DNA of 64,000 bases from NCBI RefSeq assembly GCF_000002995.4, contig NW_025062478.1, positions 10,055,001 to 10,119,000 on the forward strand, read 5' to 3'. Origin of the DNA: Brugia malayi (lineage: Eukaryota > Nematoda > Chromadorea > Rhabditida > Onchocercidae). The translations under genes were made by a program, and so were the position numbers. Below are positions 40,301 through 51,651 of this stretch, piece after piece; the stretch's first letter is position 1, and each line of letters opens with the position of its first letter. The notes under the pieces were generated by a model. That model did no database searches, was not told the origin of the DNA, and saw only the letters and a program-made list of their open reading frames with translations.

Positions 40301-41727
40301 AATTGTTATACTATCAAATTAATTTAAATTAAATGCTATAATTTTAATGTAAAATCTTATTTAAATTTAAAATTTAATAATTTTACATTTTTTCTTTTTT
40401 TAATAACAAAAAGATGCGATATATATTATTGGAATGGGCACCGTTTATTTTACGTATCAAACAACCAAAACGTGAAAATACGTTGGAAACAATTAAACAA
40501 GGCTGGAAAAATCGAAAGAATAGAAATGATGATGATCGAACTGCCTTTACTTATGTTTGTTTGTTTGTTTATTTTTTTTAAAAAAAAAAAAAAAAAACTT
40601 TTAAATATTTTTATAAATAATCATTGAAAAGCATAACATAGTAATTATTTAACTATAGATTCAGTAATTAATTATTTTTAATCTTTTAGTATTATATTTT
40701 TTCTGAATTTTTTTTTTTAACATATATTAAAAAATTTAAATTTTGTAGGAAATTTTTCGTTATTAAATAATTTGTGTTATTTTTTAAATTCATATGAAAA
40801 AAAAAATTTTTTTTAAAATAATATTTGTAATAATAATATTTATTGAATTTTTTGCATTGTTTTGTTTTGAATTTTTGTTTTTGCTTTAATTTCGTTTATA
40901 TTTTAAAATTAATCATAAAATATTGCATTTTCAGAATGATGGACATATGTTAGTAATTGAAAAAATTGGTGATGTATTGCGAGAAAATTTCCAAAGTTTA
41001 ATTTTTCAATTGAAAGTAACTCAATATGAAAAACATGATCAAAATTTATTACAACGCTTAAAAATACTTGATCGTATTTATAAACATGTTAAGGTTTGCA
41101 TAAATTTTTTTTTTTCCCCAAACCTCTCTCTCTTCCTCTTTCTCTCTCTCCCTCCTTTTTTTTTTAATATATTTGAAATTATTTTATATTTTTTCTCTAA
41201 TAACTAAAATTACTTAATTAAATTCATTAAACTATTTCAGTGATTAAAATTAATTTTTTTTTCTTTTATATACTTTATACATTAATTCATTGTTTTATTT
41301 CTTCCATTAAATAAAAATAAAACAAAATTTTATTTTAAAATAAAATTAATTTATTCCTATTAATTTATGTTAAAAATAAATTAATTTAAAGATATTCATG
41401 AGAAAATAGATGACAATTCTTCAATGATTAAAATTACTTTTCTTTTCTTTTATCCTTTTTTGCGCCACTTCATTGTTTTATTTTTATATTAAATAAACAA
41501 AAAAAAAAATTAAACAAATTTTTAAGAAAATTAATTTATTATCAAAATTAGATAAATTTAAGGATATTCGTGAGAAAACAGATGATATGATCGAAGAGAA
41601 ACGAATTGCCAATGAATGGCGATTTGCAGCAATTGTCGTCGATCGAATTGGTTTAATTTTATTTACAATTGTAATTGCTATCACTTCGTTAACGATTGCT
41701 ATTCGAGCACCTTATCTTGTCGCTTAA
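37381..41727 (+). CDS. alpha-type nicotinic acetylcholine receptor-like subunit, 477 aa
   Basis: A pentameric ligand-gated cation channel subunit of the cell surface. Ten exons with phases that fit without a break: 37381-37551, 37744-37898, 38170-38320, 38606-38702, 38878-38971, 39651-39838, 40143-40255, 40414-40554, 40935-41093 and 41563-41727. Visible in order: signal peptide [14 protein letters not shown]; loop [11 protein letters not shown]; loop [10 protein letters not shown]; the Cys-loop C-x13-C with WFPFDE; loop B GSWSFSG; loop [12 protein letters not shown] with the vicinal cysteines of alpha subunits; M1 after RRTLYYAFNL; M2 [18 protein letters not shown]3 [11 protein letters not shown]; a cytoplasmic loop of roughly 120 residues; and M4 [21 protein letters not shown]. 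The Glu before M2 predicts cation selectivity. The [10 protein letters not shown]2-M3 style is like the nematode DEG-3 group (from memory). Introns 5 and 9 carry tandem copies of the following exon's acceptor. Confidence 0.95.
39325..39670 (+). repeat. tandem duplication in receptor intron 5 including the exon 6 acceptor
   Basis: About 160 bp (roughly 39325-39485) is repeated with about 85% identity at 39510-39670. Shared words include TCTATTAAGAAATTGATAT, TTTAACAATAT and ATAATTTTGTTCAATATTTT. Copy 2 ends in the functional AATTTTCAG acceptor plus the start of exon 6. In copy 1 the same place reads AATTTTTGA, so the acceptor is lost and the exon piece has decayed. Confidence 0.85.
41236..41600 (+). 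repeat. tandem duplication in receptor intron 9 including the start of exon 10
   Basis: About 195 bp is present twice (41236-41431 and 41432-41600, imperfect). Each copy has TGATTAAAATTA, a T-rich run, TTCATTGTTTTATTT, and AATTTAAxGATATTC. The second copy leads into the real exon 10 (GATATTCGTGAGAAAACAGA). The first has GATATTCATGAGAAAATAGA at 41391-41410 after a TTTAAAG acceptor-like site, then loses similarity. Confidence 0.85.
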
Positions 41728-44700
41728 TTGCTAATCTAATTTATCATTTATCACTTATATATGCTTTCTTTCCTTCTTTTTTTTATATCATTGCAATGCT
41801 AACAAAATTATTTGTAATTTTATTGTCGTAGTTAATTTAATAATAATTAATTAGAATATTGTATTTGCGAGATGTAAAAATAATTAATTTGATCTTGCAA
41901 AACAAAAAAAAAAATTATCAATGATCGTACAATTTATTTATTATTGATAAGTTATTGATAATAATTGTATTGTTGTTATTATTATCATATCACAAAGAAA
42001 AAACGGGTATAAACTAGAAATTACATTGATAACAAACAATGATAAGTAATGAATTCAGTCACAAGAGTTCAAAAAAGAGCAAAAAAGTTTGTAAGAAATA
42101 TTGCCATCAAAGGTGGCGCAATTGTCAGCGCATTTAGTCATCACACTGTTATAATTTTACCTGAATCATTGATATTTTTCTGTTTTCTCACATTTATGAT
42201 AATTTTGTGATCATTTTTGTTTTGATGAAATCTCAAAAATTAAAGGTATCTGTACTTGTTTATAAAATTTACCCTTCTGGGTATTATAGCGAATATCGGG
42301 TAGGAAAATAGGAAACCAATTCTGTACTATATTTTTTCTTAACAAAATAATTGTATAATTGTATCAAATTTATTGTTTAATTATATTTACTTTCTATTTC
42401 TATCAGTTAATAAGTTAATAAATTGGTTAATTGCAATTAATTAATTAATTAATTGCAGTTCGTATTTATATTATGAATATCTATGGATACAATCACTTTT
42501 TCAAATTTTTTTTACCATTTTTCGTTTTTTATAATTTGAAAAAATTATAAATTAAATATATTTGAAAAAAATTATAAATCAATTATGAATTTTATGAAAT
42601 ATTAGCTAAAAATTTTGCATTCATTTAAATTTTTACTTAATTTTTGCTCGATTATTATAAATTGCTTTAAAAGAATTTTGTAAAATTTTGCATCAAATGT
42701 AGAATAAATATTAATTGTCACAAATTTTTTTTTTCTTCACTATTTTTGGTTAGAAGAAATGAAATTATATTATCATTGATAAAATTTGAGTTAAATTGCA
42801 AATTTAAATCATAGAAATGAAATTTACTAAATAAACATTTCATTTCATTAAACAAACGAAATGCAAATTAATTGTTCAAATTTGAAAACGAATTTTAGAA
42901 CAAATATTTCATTAATATTATATTTCAATACAAAAATTTAACTATAAAATATGATTACTAGAAGTTAGGAGAAAAAAAAGTTTAATGATTTATTATCTAT
43001 TAATTATAATTTAGATTTAATTACTTGGATTTAACTTGGAATTAATTTTAAATTAAAAATTTATTCAAATGTAAAAAGTTAAAGTTTCGTTGACAAAAAG
43101 ATCTATACCTGAATATAATCAATAAAATTTGAAAGAATTATTTAATTCAATTAAAAAAAAAATTATTTACACCAAAATAGGTGTAAATAAATTCTATTCA
43201 ATCAATCAATAAATTCAATTTTTATTTTGTTTTTTAATTTGTTACTAACTTATATGATTGCATTAATCATATTTGATAGTAACTTTATTCAATGTTTGGA
43301 TAAAATAAAACTTTAAAAAAAAATATCGCTGAGCTAAAAAGTTACCAAAAAAAAGAGAGAAGAAAGTCAACAATTTGTTGATCAGCTATTGAAATATTAA
43401 TTATTTATTGCATTTAGTGGAATAATTTTTGAAAAAGATTGCACGTGTGATACGTGTAATACGTATGATACGTGGTCGTATACTGTAAATAATTTAATAG
43501 CTGTTTACTTAATGTTTGATAGCTATTGAATAATAATAATATGACATTTGCTGTATGAATCAATGTGACAAAGAATTTAACAAAGAATTTTTATACTAAG
43601 AAATTAAATATTAAAAATTTTTATAGTAAGAAAAAAAAAAAACTTTTTCAATATTTGATTGCATAAGATGGAAATTTTTTAAAAAAAAAGTATATATTCT
43701 GTTAGTATTAAAATGTCACCAAATGTCACAAAAATAATTTGAGCACATTCTTTTGAACATAAAATTTTTGACAAAGTAAAATGATTAATCATTCAAAAAA
43801 AAAAAAAATTTTCTGTTCCTCAATTCATTATTTGTTAGTGATATGATTAGAATGATATGATTAGAAATTAAATTTGAAATTAAAAAATTAAAATTAAAGA
43901 AATTAAAATTATGACTACAAGTGTTGCAAATTAATTATTTATTTTATGATGATGTGCTACTTGTTGAATGTTATTAAAATAATAAAAATAATTAAATCTA
44001 AATAATTAATCATATTTGGGTTTAATAAATTAAAAAGAATAAATTGAAGCAATTTTTTATTGCAAATAATAAATAAATTGTGTTACATACAAAAATTTTT
44101 TATGCTAAATTGAAATAGAATTATTGAATTTAAATTATTTAAATGAAAAATTTGAATAAAATATGCACATAGCATTAAAATTAAAATTAACATAAAATAA
44201 TCGCTAATAATGTAAAACATAAGAATAATAGTAAAAAATACTAAAAATATCCAAGAAATACTATCAAATGTTTGTAAAGTTTTTTTTTCTTTTAAAAAAA
44301 AATAATAATAATTAATATTAATAATATTTAATTTATCAGTGAAAAAAAAAGACTAAATCTTTCTTAATTTTTTTCTTAAATTCATTTAATTTAGCTAAAA
44401 TTTCCAGAAATTACCTTGTTTTCCTTTTTTTTTTCTCTCAAATTTTCCACATTAAAATTAATTTTGAAATTAATTTATTTAGAAAATATTTAAATTATGT
44501 TCTACATCAACTATAATTCAAATAATTAGTACGTTGTATTTATTTTCGTTTTCTCTGTATTTCACAAATTAATTAGATTTACTTTATTACAAATTAATGT
44601 TATATTCTATTTGTTGATAATTTTAATTAAATTTAATTTTTTTTTTTTTTTTTAGATAAATTTAACGTTTTAATGAAAAAAGAAAAAACATTTAGTAAAA

Positions 44701-44878
44701 TTATTCATCAATTTATCTTTAGGTTATGTTTTATTTTTAGAATTATAATGTTTAATTATTATATTTTTTCTTTTTTTTTTTCCAGTATTTATTAATTTCT
44801 AAAAATTTAAAAAGAAGAATTAATTAAATTTTATGCATAATTAACACAAATAATGCATTTTTTATATTATTAATTTAT
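41728..44878. other. intergenic region between receptor and mucin-like genes
   Basis: No exon is supported. A GC-richer patch (42050-42310) follows the receptor 3' end and may belong to its 3' UTR. A cluster of ACGTG/TACGT words lies at 43441-43490. The rest is poly-A/T. Confidence 0.5.
43441..43490. promoter_or_regulatory. cluster of ACGTG/ATACGT words
   Basis: GCACGTGTGATACGTG followed by TAATACGTATGATACGTGGT contains four ACGT cores at spacings of about 10 bp, including a CACGTG E-box. Similar clusters occur near 961-1010, 2415-2525, 6955-7000 and 55220-55330. They could bind bHLH or bHLH-PAS factors, but no target gene is evident. Confidence 0.3.
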
Positions 44879-46904
44879 TTAATACTGATATAATAAAAGA
44901 GAAAATAAAGCGCTCATTTTTGTTACCAAATATGGTACCGTTGTTGTCAATGAATTATTGTGGTAGAAATCGGAAGTACTTTGAGTGATGATTATCGCTG
45001 TTGGTACTAAAATGATATTAAAAAGACTAAATTAGAAAAAAAGAAAATGGAAATGGAAATGATAAGAATTTATTTTAATGTATATATATTATTTGTTTGA
45101 TGAAAGTAAACATTAAAATTACTGTAAAATTTACTTTCTTTTTTATTTCAAATTAGCAGCTAATAAGTCTAATATTATTTTTGTTATTTTCAATTAAAAT
45201 TTAACAAAAGAATTCATAGAGAATTACAATTATTGTTTACAAAAATTGTTGAAAAATGTAGAAAACTTCTAAAATAGCAATGAAAATTGATTAGAAATGA
45301 AAACCAAATGCTTTCTTAATTTAAAGTGAAAAAAAAAAGTTCTTTTTTAATTTTGAAAAAAAAAAAACTCAAAAATTAAGCAAAGTTATTACCTTCTGTT
45401 GTTATCTCATTGGTGGTTGGAATTTTTTCAGTTGTTGGTGACACAGTCGTTTCCTTTGTTGCTGGCAATTCCTCTGTTTCCTCTGTTACCGTAGGTATTG
45501 TTATTTGGTATGTTGGTGACATTATTGTTTCGTCTGTTATTGGTGACACTATTGTTACCTCTGTTACTGGTGACATCGTTGTTTCTTGTGACACTGAAGC
45601 CATCGTCGTTTGGTATTTTGGTGACACTGTTGTTTCGTCTGTTAATGATATTACTGTTGCTTCCTGTGACACTGAAGGCATCATTGTTTGGTATGTTGGT
45701 GACAGCGTTGTTTCGTCTGTTCTTGGTGACACAGTCGTTTCCTCTATTCCCTGTGTTACCGGAGATATCGTCGTTTGGTATGTTGGTGACACGGTTGTTT
45801 CCTCTGTTACTGGAGATACCGTTGTTTCTTGTGCTACCAGAAGTATCATAGCTTGGTATTTTGGTGACAGCGTTGTTTCCTCTGTTATTGATGACACTGT
45901 CGTTTCCTCCATTCCCTGTGTTACCGGAGGTATCACTGTTTGATACGTTGCAGACACCGTTGTTTCGTCTGCTGTTGGTGACACTAATGTTACCTCTATT
46001 ACTGGCGATACCGTTATTCCATGTGATATCGGAAACACCGTTGTTTCGTCTGTTTCTTCTGTTACTGGTGTCACTGTTGTTTCCTCTGTTCCCTGTGTTA
46101 CCGAAGGTACCGTTGTTTGGTATGTTGGTGACATCGTTGTTTCATCTATTTCTGAAGACACTGTTAATAGTCGCACCGTTTCTTCTATTAATGGTGACAC
46201 AGTCATTATTCCCTCTGGCATTGTCGTCAAAAATTTTTTTATTTTGTTTTCTTCAAATAATTTAAGAATTATACTGTAATAAAATGGTTTACAATTAAAA
46301 TTTCTATTAATTAATGTGACATATTCACTTGTCATTCATTTAATTAACTATTATTGCTGTCTTTCCTTCAATTGTATCAAAAGATTTTTTACATCGAATA
46401 GATTAATTAATTTTAAATAATTAAATTAAATTTTAAAAAAAAAGGCGTCATTTTTAACCATTTTTTATTGCTGTTTTGCCGTGTCGATTAGCACGTATCA
46501 CGGCACGTTGATTGCTATTCATTGTTATTTCATTGTTACGTATGGCAATGCTATTAACAAATATAAAAACTGAAATAACAATATAAGCGTAAGAAATACG
46601 TCAATAATTGCGTGTATATTTATTTTAACTTTTATTTTCACATTATTGCTATTGGAATAATTTTAAATTTAATCAATTAATAAAAGTAAAAAGCTTGAAA
46701 ATACTTAAAATAATTAATATACTTAACTTTTCCTGTCTATTAGTTTAGCTTTAACAATAATGGTTAATAAATCTATTTGATCTAATTTATTTATTAAAAA
46801 AAAAAAAAATAAAAATAAAAATAAAAAACATCAAATAGCAATTAATTTGAGAAATTAAAATGAATACCTGCAAGCAATATGATATGACGAAGATACGATG
46901 ACAT
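44879..46904 (-). CDS. secreted Thr/Ser-rich mucin-like protein
   Basis: A model of four minus-strand exons (46904-46868, 46569-46459, 46250-45393, 45006-44879) keeps frame throughout and gives 377 residues. The first two supply a signal peptide, MSSYLRHIILLAVFIFVNSIA, split after residue 12. The large exon is an imperfect repeat of ETTVSP, TYQTT and PVTQGTEE blocks, about 11-14 residues apart, with many Thr, Ser, Pro and Glu and no Cys, as in heavily O-glycosylated mucins or nematode surface-coat proteins. The last exon is also Thr-rich and ends with a stop in a hydrophobic run. Donors GTTAAA and GTAATA are weak, so the borders of exons 2 and 3 are less sure than the central exon. An ATTTAG acceptor lies ten bases before the ATG. 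The opposite strand is open over the same region only because the repeats lack stops there. Confidence 0.65.
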
Positions 46905-48409
46905 TTTGAAAAGACTAAATTGATAACCACAGAGATGATCTGATTATGAAGCAATGATATCAGTTTTTCTTTCACATTTGAAAATAGTGATTAGAAGAAG
47001 AATGATAAGAAGGAGGTGCTTAACTTTCTATTTCATCGTCTTTTACTTCCAAAAAATTTTAAATTCTAAGCTTTTACTGATAAGACAAAAAAAAAAAAAA
47101 AAAAATCAAAGAGTCAACAAAGAGTGTTGCATCCAGAATTTAGCAAACTTTTTGAATGGTTTAAATTGTGATAGCAATTTAATATCTTTCGCTTTTTTCT
47201 TTTTTTTTTTTTTTCATTTGTCATTTTGAACAGTGATAAGCTGTGATTAAATAAAAAAAAATGCTTTCCTATGCATTAATTTTGCTTTGTCAAAAAATAA
47301 AAACCATTGATAACAAAAAGAAAAAAAAGAGTTGTAAAAATGTTTGCTATAATTTAAATCAAAATTGTTTGTTTTTATTTTTTGTAAAATATTTTCTTAT
47401 CACAAAAAAAATGGGAAAAAGAATTCCCAAAATAATTACTATATTGTTGAACATTCTTGATAATTTTTTGACAAAATATTATCTTTTCCGCATATTTTAT
47501 TCCTTATTTGATGTTTTATCTTTTATTTGTTTATTTTTAGTTTTATAATTTAAATATAAAAATTAACCCTAAAATTATGGAATATTTACTATTCAGCTGT
47601 GACCTTTTTTTTTTTTTTTTTTGTTGTTGTGACATAATGGGACATTGAAATTTTCCGCACAAATTTATGAGTACTTTATAAAAATTTCAGTATTTAATAA
47701 TTTATTGCTAAATGCTTTGAGATTTTAGCATAAGAAATGATAATATCCAATTTATTTAATTAAAGTAATTTTTATTACTTTAAAGAAAACTTAGACTTCT
47801 TTCTTTCATGTAGAAGTCAAAATTCTTTATTAGACAAATTTTTCGATGAATTAATTTTAGCCTAAATTTGACAAATTTCACTGTAAGCATTTGAAAAAGA
47901 GGAAAATATTTTTTATTTCATGAACGATTATTACTGATTTACCCTTCTGACTGATAAAAGTTACTGTAATTTCTGGTAATTTCAGGTCATAGATGCATTC
48001 GAGAGCAAAGCTTTTAACAGTTTATAAGGATAATTCCTTAATACAATCATTAAACTGTGCTAAAAAAATAAATAAATAAACTGTTTTTTGAACCAATGAA
48101 AGATTTGCTTATCAAGTTAAGTTGAATAAATTGCAAAACGGAAAGTTGAAACTATAAATGTTAGGAAAATCTTATCATTATCAATTATCTTTTCTATTTA
48201 TCAATGTAATTAACATTTAATGAGATAAATAATTGATGAAAAAGCGAAACTTATTTTGGCAATAATAAAATATTGTTGAATTATAATTCTGCTAATTTTG
48301 AGTGAGTATAAATTTGTGTAAAAATTATTTGAAAAGTTAGTTTGAGATTCATGAAGTGATAGTCGGAATAAACTTTTTAAAAGTTGAAAGTACGAAGCAA
48401 TGAATGATG

Positions 48410-48630
48410 GAAATTCTCGGGATTTTATCAGCAGACAATATCATATGAAATTCTCGGGATTTTATCAGCAGACAATATCATATGAAATTCTCGGGATTTT
48501 ATCAGCAGACAATATCATATGAAATTCTCGGGATTTTATCAGCAGACAATATCATATGAAATTCTCGGGATTTTATCAGCAGACAATATCATATGAAATT
48601 CTCGGGATTTTATCAGCAGACAATATCATA
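48410..48630. repeat. 37-bp tandem repeat, six virtually identical copies
   Basis: The unit is GAAATTCTCGGGATTTTATC followed by AGCAGACAATATCATAT. I see no difference between copies except the last base of copy six. Such uniformity points to a very recent expansion. Confidence 0.96.
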
Positions 48631-51330
48631 CAAATTATGGGTTTGAAAACAAAAAAAATAAAATAAAATAATCAAACATTTAAAATCCAAGCTTTTTTCA
48701 GCTTAAAATCTTATCACTAAAATGATAACATAATCCGATCAACTATTTTCAACCTTATTAACAGCGAAATAATATTAAGAACGGATTATTGCATACGAAT
48801 ATTATCAATGATCTATTGCATCTCACATCTGAAAATCAATTGATATTTCATTTGTAAAATTACACAATCTCTAAATTTATAAATTCTAAAAATTGAACGA
48901 CAAAATAAATGTGTCTCAGTCTTTGGACATCAAAAAGCAAAAGAAAAAAAAATTTTTTTTGATCTTTCAAAATCAAATTGTCACCATCATTGGAAATCAA
49001 AAAAAGATTGTTGTCAAAAAAGCGCAGAAATATAAAGCAAAAAATATTTCTATCAAATTTAATTCGAATAAATGTGAAAAAATAAATGTTAGCTATAGCT
49101 TAATCTTATAAATTTAGCTTAATTACATGTAGCACTGATAATTTCAGAGCATATATAAATGAAACAATTTCAAATTTTCGTTATCATTTAAAATTTTAAA
49201 GTTTAATTTATTTATGACAGGTAAGACAATAACAGGTAAACTTTCTAGTGAAAGAGAAAAAATGTGATAATAACAAAAACAATTAATTTTATAAGTATCG
49301 AAAAAAGAAATCTATCTATGCGTTATTTTTTGAATTCTAAAAAAAAAAGAAAATTATTTGAAGCATTTTTAAAATGCTTGAATGAAAGTTATTTATTACA
49401 TATAATATAGTTTAACTTAAATTTTTAATTTAAAAGTTGTGAAAAAAGTCAGTAAAGAATCAGCCAAACTTGAACTATAAGCTTAAGCTCAAACCTAAAC
49501 CTAAACTTGTAAGCATTTTTATGAAGCTAAAAAAAATATTGCTTGCAAGATTTAAGATAATATTTGATGGATAATATTTGTTGCAAAAGTTTTAATTGAT
49601 TAGATGAAATCAATAAATTATCATTTTTTCACTTGAATTGTATGTTATTGAATTGTCATTTTATCATTCGAATTGTATTATCATTTTATCATCATTTTAT
49701 CATTTGAATTGTGTGTATTTTTATAACAACTTGAGATTTTAACTTAAAAATTTTAATTTGAAGACAACTTGAAAAATCAATTTGAAATTTTCTTTTTTCA
49801 TATCATTTAGAATTTGTTTCGATGATTTAGTTAAGACTTTCTTTTATAATATTCGTTTCTTATTTTTTTGTGGCAAAATTTAGAAATTACGGAGATAAAC
49901 AATAATGAATATTAAAACATTTGAAAGTTAATCACCAAAATATGTAAAGTAATTATCTGTAATTCATTTTCTTTAAGTAAGTTTTTTTTTTTTCCTTAAA
50001 AAAAAGTAAATAACAGTTATGATTCATTGTGGTTGTGTAGCATTTCACAAGTGATAAAATGATAACTTATTGATTTCATCTAATCAATTTGAACTTTTGT
50101 AACAAATTTGATAATTTAATAATTACTTGCAAAGCATTTCCATTTTATTTCATTTCTAAATTAAAAATGAAACATTTTTGCATAATTTATTTAAAATTTC
50201 AGAAACAACAGCTGTCAGCAAATGTGATAATTTAATAATTACTTGCAAAATTCTATTTTCTTTTTTTTTTTTTTTTTTTTTGTTTAATTACAAAACATTT
50301 ACAAAATACAAAAAAGGATTCAAATTTTACGAATTATATTGTGCAACAATGAAAAGTTAGTTTAAAATGAATTTTATTCATATGCTTAAATTATTAGCAT
50401 ATCGAAAATTTATAATTTTAATGAAATATGACCAAGAAAATTGACATTTGAAAAGATAAAAAATAAATCATATACCTGAATATTGTTTATTACCTGGACA
50501 ATATTATTGATTACCTAAACATTAAGCAATAAATAGTTTATAGCTTATCTTAAATATTTTCTTTTCATTTTCATCCTAACTTCCACGCGTAAATAAGTAA
50601 AAATATTTTTAAGAAAACCTAAAATCTTTAAAAGTTTCCCTTTTCTATATTCATTTTTTTTCATGGATAATTTACAAAAATTTCTTAAATGAATCAAATT
50701 TAGTTCTATTATATCTTGCGAAAAAATTTTTTTACTTAAACACAAAATTTGTCGTTTAAATGAATGAATACTTTGACAAAAAAAATTTGCACAGCATATT
50801 TAAGCTTAACTTACAAATATTGCATTTATTTATAATACTTTATTATTAGAAGGAAAACAATTCTATGCATATTAAATTTAAATCAAGAAATTAGTAAAAA
50901 ACAATTGTGTCATAATTATACTATAAATTATTAAAAAAAAAAATAACAAATAACAAATAACAATTGAACGAATAAAGATAAAGCATTTAAAAGTTCAATT
51001 TTTAAATAAAATTGCTAATTGGTTAACGATAGCTTAATTATGGCGCAAAAAGCGTCAAATAGTTACGCACCATTTGTCACTTTGTCAACCAATGTCCAAA
51101 CCATATATGATCTTCCTCCATTTGTTCTAGAATTGTCATTATTGATTTAGCATTAAAAGAAATGATCAATAATTTGTTGCAATTTTATTGTGGATACAAT
51201 GTTATGCTTTACCTTAATTTCTTTAATTAATTAAAAACTTTTCCTTAATTTAATAATTAACTTCTTTAATTAATTAAAAGACAAAAAATAAACCAAAAAA
51301 AAACTAATAAAGTCAAGAATGTAATAAAAT

Positions 51331-51432
51331 ATTCATTTCTTTACTAATACTTTCAAATTGTTTATTCATTTCTTTACTAATACTTTCAATTGTTTATTCA
51401 TTTCTTTACTAATACTTTCAAATTGTTTATTG
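51331..51432. repeat. 33-bp repeat, three copies
   Basis: TTCATTTCTTTACTAATACT followed by TTCAAATTGTTTA occurs three times head to tail; the middle copy lacks one A. Confidence 0.93.
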
Positions 51433-51651
51433 ATGTATTCTAGAAATATTACTACTATTACTACTTTTTAAAATTTTTGCAAATTATTGAATTATTAAAA
51501 CAATAGCAATTGTTATTTGCTCAGTATCTACTGAATTCGGTATTGTCATTCTCTAATCATACATTGATATTTCATGACACATTTCACATGCATTCTATAT
51601 TTCAGGGTTTAAATTTTTTTTTATTTAAAATTTTAATTTAAAATTTCTAAA

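Larger units (their letters stand above)
46905..51651. other. intergenic region between mucin-like and zinc-finger genes
   Basis: No gene supported. It includes the 37-bp array (48410-48630), a 33-bp triplication (51331-51432), and a GC-richer patch at 51030-51140 where the minus strand reads a 20-codon frame (MTILEQMEEDHIWFGHW) that could be an orphan exon. The plus-strand frames near 46954, 47261 and 48893 are K/N/F-rich and look like non-coding sequence. Confidence 0.5.

Noticed and set aside
40045..40332. Plus-strand 95-codon frame over receptor exon 7
   Set aside because: It overlaps exon 7 in another frame and reads through intron on both sides; the receptor frame has the conserved M3 segment.
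45410..46265. Plus-strand frames opposite the mucin-like gene (up to 177 codons)
   Set aside because: They mirror the Thr-rich repeat on the other strand and have monotonous Val/Ser/Leu composition; the minus strand has the signal peptide and consistent splicing.
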